NCBI RefSeq assembly: GCF_004358325.1
Contig: NZ_CP037940.1
Span: 1,426,001 to 1,490,000, forward strand
Source of the DNA: Periweissella cryptocerci
Lineage (GTDB): Bacteria > Bacillota > Bacilli > Lactobacillales > Lactobacillaceae
Reading direction: 5' to 3'
Length of the DNA: 64,000 nt
A program made the position numbers and the translations under genes. This document shows, piece after piece, positions 63,475 through 64,000 of the stretch; positions within the stretch are counted from its first letter, which is position 1, and each line of letters starts with the position of its first letter. Under the pieces are notes generated by a model. It was not told the DNA's origin and did no database searches. It saw only the letters and a program-made list of their open reading frames with translations.

Positions 63475-64000
63475 TTACTTTTTCGTAGTTTCTTTATCTA
63501 AGGTTTTCGTATCAGCAGTTAATTTAATTTCACCAGTCTTCAACTTATCACCACGGTAGTATTTAACCGAAATGGTGTCACCGACCTTGTGGCTGTATAG
63601 AATATCCCGTAACGTTGCTTGATCGGGAGTTTTCTTTCCATCAAGTTCCGTAATTACGTCATACTTCTTGATACCCGCATTCTTAGCGGGACTCGTCTTC
63701 AACGTTTGCATGATAACGACCCCGTCTTTAACGGACGTTGGTAATTTCAGGACGCTCTTTTGGGAAGCGGCATCAATGTTACTCAAGTCAACTAACGTCA
63801 CACCTAAAGCTGGGCGTTGCACGCTACCATCCTTAACCAACAAATTGATAATCCGCACCACTTCATTTGATGGAATTGAAAAGCCCATTCCTTCAACGCT
63901 TGTTCCATTCGCATCGCTCGCCAACTTCATTGAATTAATTCCAATGACTTGACCAGCCAAATTAATCAACGGACCACCTGAGTTACCGGGGTTAATTGCG
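63475..64000 (-). CDS. htrA: HtrA/DegP-type serine protease, C-terminal part (cut by window edge)
   Basis: The visible 174 residues start within the protease domain at the catalytic-serine motif (INPGNSGGPLINLAGQVIGI) and continue GMGFSIPSNEV, a hallmark of the family. They end with one PDZ domain (RPALGVTLVDL; PAKNAGIKKYDVITELDGKK). The catalytic His and Asp lie beyond the right edge. HtrA is a membrane-anchored surface protease that removes misfolded proteins. The C-terminal tail is Lys/Thr-rich. Confidence 0.93.
   Translation of the reverse strand, partial: AINPGNSGGPLINLAGQVIGINSMKLASDANGTSVEGMGFSIPSNEVVRIINLLVKDGSVQRPALGVTLVDLSNIDAASQKSVLKLPTSVKDGVVIMQTLKTSPAKNAGIKKYDVITELDGKKTPDQATLRDILYSHKVGDTISVKYYRGDKLKTGEIKLTADTKTLDKETTKK

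Overview
The window is about 64 kb of low-to-medium GC Firmicutes DNA. Gene content points to a lactic acid bacterium (Lactobacillales), most likely Leuconostocaceae such as Weissella, although the genus cannot be proved from sequence alone. Supporting features are a PurR-type purine repressor, the catabolic acetolactate synthase/decarboxylase pair, CcpA-type cre sites, double-glycine bacteriocin precursors, Rgg regulators, and strong AGGAGG-type ribosome binding sites. No rRNA, tRNA, CRISPR array or intact transposase was found.

Layout. 1-6.2 kb is housekeeping: trpS (cut by the window edge), glmU, purR, a purine permease with PurBox-like sites, and a flavoprotein disulfide reductase. 6.3-30.5 kb is an accessory island dominated by bacteriocin-type genes. 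It holds an orphan enterocin-A-type immunity gene and a frameshifted secreted bacteriocin-like protein. The main cluster runs leftward from 18.9 to 8.6 kb: a double-glycine peptide, a SunS-like glycosyltransferase, a C39 peptidase ABC exporter (frameshifted), its HlyD partner, a pediocin-like peptide without cysteines plus its immunity gene, two HTH regulators with leader-like N-termini, and five full plus one truncated member of an unrecognised paralogous family. A rightward two-peptide bacteriocin operon with a CPBP protein starts at 19.3 kb. Next come two Rgg/MFS modules (21.4-23.6 kb and 25.7-30.5 kb); the second includes a 60-residue candidate precursor peptide and three unknown proteins in overlapping reading frames.

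31.4-46 kb is mostly ordinary: a MacB-like ABC transporter, cystine-type uptake genes, a YeiH-type transporter, an aldo/keto reductase, a nitroreductase, an RlmCD-type methyltransferase, alsS-alsD, and a DHA2 efflux pump with a TetR regulator. 46.1-51.2 kb is a peptide-sensing locus. It has a LytTR response regulator, an HPK10-type kinase, a previously unlisted 47-codon ORF whose stop overlaps the kinase start, and a three-gene ABC exporter. 51.5-64 kb holds an LCP protein, cysK-cysE, a large intergenic region, small membrane and secreted proteins, a quinone reductase, a VTT-family protein, and the 3' end of htrA.

A family of non-coding mobile elements (terminal GGCT inverted repeats, one copy with a clear 8-bp target duplication) is scattered through the window. 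A degenerate copy of the 7.2-8.1 kb module lies at 59.3-59.5 kb. Three frame disruptions in the island, two of them in 8-base homopolymers, either reflect assembly error or switch bacteriocin functions on and off.
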